DNA of 64,000 nt from Prochilodus magdalenae (taxonomy: Eukaryota; Chordata; Actinopteri; Characiformes; Prochilodontidae). The position numbers and the translations under genes are program-made. This document shows, one piece after another, positions 58,681 to 64,000 of the stretch. Where the stretch lies: assembly GCA_024036415.1 (NCBI GenBank), contig JAMWET010001196.1:62001-126000 (forward strand), read 5' to 3'. Each line of letters starts with the position of its first letter. Within the stretch, counting starts at the first letter, position 1. The notes under the pieces were generated by a model. It made no database searches and was not told where the DNA came from. It worked only from the letters and a program-made list of their open reading frames with translations.

Positions 58681-59290
58681 ATACACTCATCATCAAAATA
58701 ATAGTTGCACCCAGAAGGAAGAGTCAGATTGCAATGCTATTTGAATTTATTGAGCTACACATACAGAAGTAGTGTCTCTCAGTTTGCTGTTGAGCCGCCA
58801 TGTTTGTTATTCCAGAAGTCCGGGCATGGAGCTGTAGAGGCTCCTAATGGTGTCCTGTGATAATCCATCACATGCAGCTTGAACATCCTCACACAGTTCC
58901 TGCAGATGGTGCGGTAGGGGTGGAGGTGGAATGACACCATATGATTAGACACCCCGCTGCCATTCTGAGTCTCCATGACAGTCTGGCACAACACCATTGC
59001 AGACTCTTGTGGCACTTATGTGGACAGTCGTCATAACGATCATGTAGTCATATTTTAATGGTGCTGGCACCAACAGGATGACTCATGGAGGGCACCACTG
59101 CTTACTGGATGTTCGCAATCGTGGATGTTGGGTCAGTCAGGTACAGTGATAAGGCCCGTCCTTGCTTATGTCACATGTGCAACCGAGCGTGAAACTTGGA
59201 TCATCTGCATGTCTCACAATGTCAAACCTAACCACCGAGGTTCACTCCTGTCGGTTGATTCCTTCAGGGTCCAAAAATTGATTGAGTGCA
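58681..59290 (-). mobile_element. Tc1-derived MITE family E copy with transposase remnant
   Basis: Left end 'catcatcaaaataatagttg' then 'cacccagaagg'. The right end is diverged ('ccttcagggtccaaaaattg'). On the minus strand it encodes 'FHLHPYRTICRNCVRM' and 'HRTPLGASTAPC', matching the 25.7-kb copy's translation. Confidence 0.7.
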
Positions 59291-59714
59291 TCAGCAACTG
59301 GTGTATTGGTTGTAAGCCCACCATGACATCATCTTATTTTGTAAATTTATATTAACGAATTCTCAGATTTCACCTCCCGTTTCTTCTCAGTTTGTCTATA
59401 TTTACAAATATTTAACACAAAGCATTTAATGGTGACCCTGTTTTGCTGGTGAATTTTCCTGTTCCAACTTGTATACAAAGCTAAAATAAAAAATACATAT
59501 AGTATTAAATAAATATATTTAATTTTTATATTTAATACATAAAGTATTAAATATGTAAAGTCTTATTTTGCAACATGGTTTTTTATTTCGAAGTTTTCAA
59601 ACATAAAATCACACCTACTTTAGGGGTTTCGATTCACTTTAGCACTCTGTATTGATTCTCAGAAACACAGTATGGATTTTAACCTAATGGTTTATATGTA
59701 ATATGTGGTGTGTG

Positions 59715-59970
59715 TATATTGTCGCTGTCCAAAGAAAAACAAGTATCTCCAAAATGGCAACTTTACAGGAGAGGCCAAAAACCTCATTTAACTTTAATGC
59801 AAGTCAATGGAACCAGGCGTCTTTCCAAACAGTTTTGGGCCACTTCGGTTGGTCTGTTCACCATGAGATTCTCACTCGGTGTAAACAGCAGCTGGTGTGT
59901 TCAAATGATGCATAAAAGTAAAAATGGACAAAAGTGGAGATACGTGTTTTTCATTGGACAGCGACGATAT
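59715..59970 (+). mobile_element. MITE family A, best-preserved copy
   Basis: 256 bp, ends 'gtcgctgtccaaagaaaaac' and 'tttttcattggacagcgacg', near-complete. A 70-93-codon open frame inside is shared with other copies and is not a gene. Followed by (TA)n at 60114-60151. Confidence 0.85.
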
Positions 59971-60105
59971 GTTGTGAGAGCAGGGTTGTAATCATCAGCC
60001 ATTAAACTCTTACACTCCAGTGTAAACAGATAGCATAAGGGTGCACTACTAACATTAGCATTAGCAAACCTAGCTAATTAGTTGATATTTTTCCATTATG
60101 ACAGT

Positions 60106-60155
<50 letters not shown>

Positions 60156-60659
60156 CCACAGTATATTGACTTACATTATACTCCTGTTGTAGTCTGTGAT
60201 TCATGATATGTATTGTTTTGCTGATATTTAATATTGGTGAATATTATGTATGTTTTTGAGGTGTTTCTTCAACATGCCAAACAAGCGATGTCCTCCAGTG
60301 TTGCCAAAAGTCTGCATAAATCATTGTAGAGAAACTTGTTGATTTGGATTTCTTTACAGTGGTGGTGATGGGAACCAGGGATGCCCATATCTACATCAAA
60401 GATAAATCAGATTTTTATTTAAAAAATACATTTTATTTTTAATGCTATTTTATTTACTATCCAAAACCACCAGTGAACCTACACACGTAATATTGATCAT
60501 GGTCAAATTTTGTCTAGGCATTTTGCCTCATAGCGGCCTGTATGTACCTCTCCTCCATTCAAAATGCACATCATCTTCACTTAAAACTCATAAAAGTCAT
60601 AAAAGAGTCATCCAGTCATCAGGCAGCATATTAGAAACCATTTTGTGTAACAGCTTTGT

Positions 60660-61480
60660 TCTGTGAAGGAACTCTTGGAGGCACTGAAATCCTCAGCCGT
60701 CTGGTTTCTGTTACCACCACTGTTGACAATTATGACTCATCAAGTTTCTCTGGAGTCCAACAGAGTATAGCACTTTACATCCACCCAATGACTTCATGAC
60801 TTCATTTTCATCCCAGGCACTGAATAATAGAGACATGTTGGAGCATCAGTGGCGTTCACCTTTAATTAGCTTTGAATTGTATTTCGTTAAAATAGCCGCT
60901 CGTTTTTTCCTGAGCTTCGGCCTACTCTACCTCTGCACAAGACCCTGGTGATCACAGATGTATTGGTCTTCACATGCGTTTTATTAGAATGCATCAATCA
61001 GCCGTCAACCAGTTTTGACACCTGTGTGACAAGAGTGAGTCTCAGACGCACGGGAGATTTACTGGCAGCGACTCAGAGCGCACCCCGCGCCTCCTGCGCT
61101 CCTTGCCTGGGCCGTGTAAAGCACCATCGTTTGGGGTTATTTTTAGGCAGCTGCCTACAGCTGTATGTCTGTGATGAGAGGCTGCTGACATGCCGCTCCA
61201 CAATACACACTGTTCACGCTTAACTAGGACAGACTGGCTGGAAAGACAGCAGGAGACACGCCAGTGGGCTCAACAAACAGACGCAGTGGTGAGCAGAGAT
61301 TGATAAGGGATTATGTGCAGAGTCTACACTTAACGCTGCACAGCACTTCTCTCGATCCTTACTCAGGCTTATGAAGACTGGAGGCTAAATTTGCCTTCTG
61401 GCTCGAGTTTGATGAGGACTGCAAACAGACTGAGCATAAAGGATCCCGTATTACATAATGCATTCACAAGGAACGCTTTA
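60660..61480. other. repeat-free block, possible enhancer
   Basis: Contains 'caccatcgtttggggttatt' next to an E-box 'caggcagctgcc' (near 61146) and several ATTAG/TAATTA cores (60868-60880). No coding evidence. Confidence 0.3.
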
Positions 61481-61927
61481 GTGTGCTCAGATTTACACAG
61501 GTTTCCTCTTTCTCTCCTCCAAGTGTAGCTAGTCAGCCATGTTTGCTTTGCTCTGGAGCTACACAGCTAACATGCAGGCCTAATGGAAGCTTACAGTCAC
61601 TAGCCAGCATGTGCAAACCACATACCCAAATCGTCTCTTACTATACCATGTACACTGTGCATTAAAACCTATATTAGGTATACGTCACTGTATCTAAACC
61701 TTCTGTCCATTTTATCAGCTAGACGCACCATATAGACACAAATACAGGCTGTCGTTCATCTTTCAGTGTGGGAAGGTCCCTGTGCCTCCAGGGTTTTACA
61801 GGCCCCCATAATATCTCTATAGATACATGCAGATTACCTAGGAAAGTGTTCCCAAGGTCCCTAAAGGTCATACACATTAAAACAAGACATGGGTTTTACA
61901 ACTGAACTGCACCCTGCATACTTCTTT

Positions 61928-62075
61928 AATTGTCAGGACCACCACCAGAGCAGGTGTTATGTGGGTGGTGTATCTTTGACGTCCTGGTGTGAGTGGATCA
62001 GAAACAGGAGTGCTGCTGGAAACCTCAGTGTCACTGCTGGACTGGGAATAGTACATCATCCAAAACTATTAATAA
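61928..62075. mobile_element. MITE family B fragment
   Basis: Retains 'ggtgttatgtgggtggtg', 'gtgagtggatcagaaacagg' and 'gtcactgctggactgggaat'. A further scrap with 'acctgctctgtggtggtcct' is at about 62995-63020. Confidence 0.7.
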
Positions 62076-63230
62076 AAACTATTTTGACAGTTTTATTTGT
62101 TTGGGGCGATAACAAAAATAAAGCAAGTAATCCATTTTAGTAATACTAGCTTAGCATAAATACCTTTAGCATAAGGAAACAATAAAACCGTTTGGTAACG
62201 CATGTTTTTCCAAAATTATTTTACCTTATGCGACTTTCAAAAGTTCCAGCTACAACAATCCACATGTGTGGAGTGAGTTGCTTGTTGCTGCTTCCTCTAT
62301 GGATGAGAACAGTAAAGGCATATCCGCTGAAAGACTCTGTAGTGATCTGTAGTGGATTCTTTAGGCTAACATGCCTCTGCCGATTGGTAGAGAATGCACA
62401 ATCAGGGTTAGGCTCAACACCTTCTTCATTAAGATATAGCAACTCAAAATGTGCTCTACCAAAATGTTGAGCATAATGTTAAAGGGTTACCTTAGAAACT
62501 GTATCTATGTGAGGAGAACGAATGAGATGTAACAACATTGTACAAGGACACTTTGCCAGTCTAACAACTTGCCTGATTTTCTAAGAGTTTGATTAAAAGA
62601 GAGCTGTTACCCATTTCCTGAGCTCAACAGAAAAGGCAAAGACACAAGATCCGAATGAATGTGTGCTGGACTGCATTACCATGGTAGCTAGCATCAGCGG
62701 CATTATGGTGCCAGCAAACTTCCCTAATCACCGGAGGGTATTTCTCACACTGAACATGCTGCACAGTGTCAGAACCACAAAAGTGAAACTACTTGACTTC
62801 ATAAACAGTTTCCAGGAAGGTGTGGTGATTTAGGCATGCAGTAGTTTCCTCAGTTCTAAGCAGGAATGTCCCTTTGTTTACAGGGCTGGACATTCCCAAG
62901 GCCCTGTATTCCATCAGCTCTTTATATGGTAGAATGGTAAAGTGTTCCTTGGTTTGGGTCCTGGGGTCTCTAGAAGACCCACCACTTTAGTAATACCTGC
63001 TCTGTGGTGGTCCTGTTGTGGTAAGTGGAGCTGTTAAAATAGACATTGTGGATACAAGGTGCTTGGTAAGTGTCCAAACATGAGGGAGGGTCTTTGAGCA
63101 TGCTTAACATTTTTGGTGGGCAACCAGGGGTTTAAAAGTACTAACTTAAACAGCATATAAATAAAATAAAATATATAAATATATTATAAATATATAAATA
63201 ATAAATAATATATTATAATATATAAAACAT

Positions 63231-63780
63231 AAAAATATAAAAGTGGAGCAAATAAGTATACCAGACAAAAATGATTCACATTTGGCACCTGAAGGTGGCG
63301 CTGTACGAGGATTATGGGGCTATAAATACCTGCGGGGTGTGAGTGACGGGATCCATAGATTGAGAAGAGGTGGTACAGTACAGGGAATGTCTCGCTCCAT
63401 GTGTGGTAAATGGCTCCAGAGCAGATGTTAATGATTGGCTAAAAGGAGGGACTGCATGTGGGCGTGGCCAAAGACCATAGTATGAAGGAAGTAGCTGAAT
63501 CTGCAGGTGTATGGAAGCGTACGGTTATACGGGTCTACCAGCAGTGGCTAAAATCCCAGTCTACAGGGAATTCTCCTCGGAACTGTGCCAGGGAAGGCTT
63601 CAACCAAATCTGGACCAACTGCACAATTCTTTGATGCAAGAGTGTCTGAACACTGATGTGGCTACATCCAGAAACTTGTCCCAACCATGCAAAATCCAGC
63701 CACAGCTGGTATTGTTGCTTGTGGTGGTATCACATGCTATTAGGTTCGTTTCAGGCACAGGTGACACATTGTTTGTCTGA
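63231..63780 (+). mobile_element. Tc1-like element remnant, plus copy
   Basis: Relative of 42880-43625 in the opposite orientation, 20 kb away. Encodes a transposase N-terminal helix-turn-helix: 'KEVAESAGVWKRTVIRVYQQ' from about 63485, then 'WLKSQSTGNSP'. The frame shifts after the basic region and no catalytic domain follows. A (TA)n tract starts at 63786. Confidence 0.65.
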
Positions 63781-63783
63781 GAA

Positions 63784-63785
<2 letters not shown>

Positions 63786-63863
<78 letters not shown>

Positions 63864-63875
63864 AGATAGATAGAT
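63786..63875. repeat. (TA)n microsatellite with short GATA tail
   Basis: About 70 bp of TA repeats followed by 'gtatgtatagatagatagat'. The remaining 125 bp of the window shows nothing identifiable. Confidence 0.95.
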
Positions 63876-64000
63876 ACGAGTGAAAGTCATAAAGCACCCA
63901 CATTTAAATATTAAAAATATGTGCGGTTATTAATGTGCAGCACTGGTCCTCACACAATTTGCTTAATCCTGTGGTCAGATTCTAAAAATTATTAAAGTAT

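Noticed and set aside
63600..63890. Frames running through TA microsatellites (also 40184-40387)
   Set aside because: Ile-Tyr repeats from (TA)n, not protein.
42351..64000. Ankyrin exons of ankrd33b
   Set aside because: Searched by eye for the conserved 'ACYHGF' and 'NTALITAAQAG'-type repeats; none found, so they must lie beyond the window.

Overview
This is a stretch of vertebrate nuclear DNA, almost certainly from a teleost fish. The genes have short exons with GT-AG introns. The DNA between exons is AT-rich and packed with Tc1/mariner-, hAT- and LTR-type repeats, microsatellites and minisatellites. The dense palindromic dispersed repeat (four clear copies) and the Tc1 relics are of a kind I associate with otophysan fishes (characins, catfishes, electric fishes); a characiform is my best guess, from memory only.

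Four protein-coding genes are supported. (1) hgd, + strand, 1177-11555: the last eleven coding exons of homogentisate 1,2-dioxygenase; the first three lie upstream of the window. (2) ndufb4, - strand, 15455-11925: complete in three exons, tail-to-tail with hgd. (3) ropn1l, + strand, non-coding first exon near 16.4-16.57 kb and coding exons 17574-21909: head-to-head with ndufb4; the short C-terminal exon expected from the family was not found. (4) ankrd33b, + strand, first coding exon 41916-42350, with a likely promoter near 38.7-39.2 kb; the ankyrin-repeat exons lie beyond the window, so 42351-64000 reads as its first coding intron. In human, HGD and NDUFB4 are neighbours on 3q13 and ROPN1L and ANKRD33B are neighbours on 5p15, so the window joins two conserved pairs.

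The genes do not form one pathway: tyrosine catabolism (hgd), respiratory complex I (ndufb4), sperm flagellum/motile cilium (ropn1l) and a nuclear ankyrin protein family linked to photoreceptors (ankrd33b). The ndufb4/ropn1l interval has a plausible regulatory set: an ETS site, a CRE-like site, an RFX X-box-like site and a perfect NRF1 palindrome. The ankrd33b 5' region has a paired-homeodomain palindrome and a TAATCC site.

Repeats by region: hgd introns hold a 54-bp minisatellite, a dead Tc1 element and several MITEs. The ropn1l-ankrd33b interval (21.9-38.7 kb) holds two solo LTRs with intact 5-bp target duplications, a near-identical MITE pair, a local duplication carrying a solo LTR in one copy only, and 'ggttgct' tandem repeats. 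The ankrd33b intron holds a non-autonomous hAT with an 8-bp target duplication, a 47-bp minisatellite, interstitial telomere-like arrays placed between two copies of a 204-bp duplication, GATA arrays and another dead Tc1 element. No tRNA, rRNA, CRISPR array or prokaryotic-type system was found. Nothing looks like a new biochemical system; the points most worth following are the telomere-like insertion, the repeated module upstream of ankrd33b and the regulatory sites.
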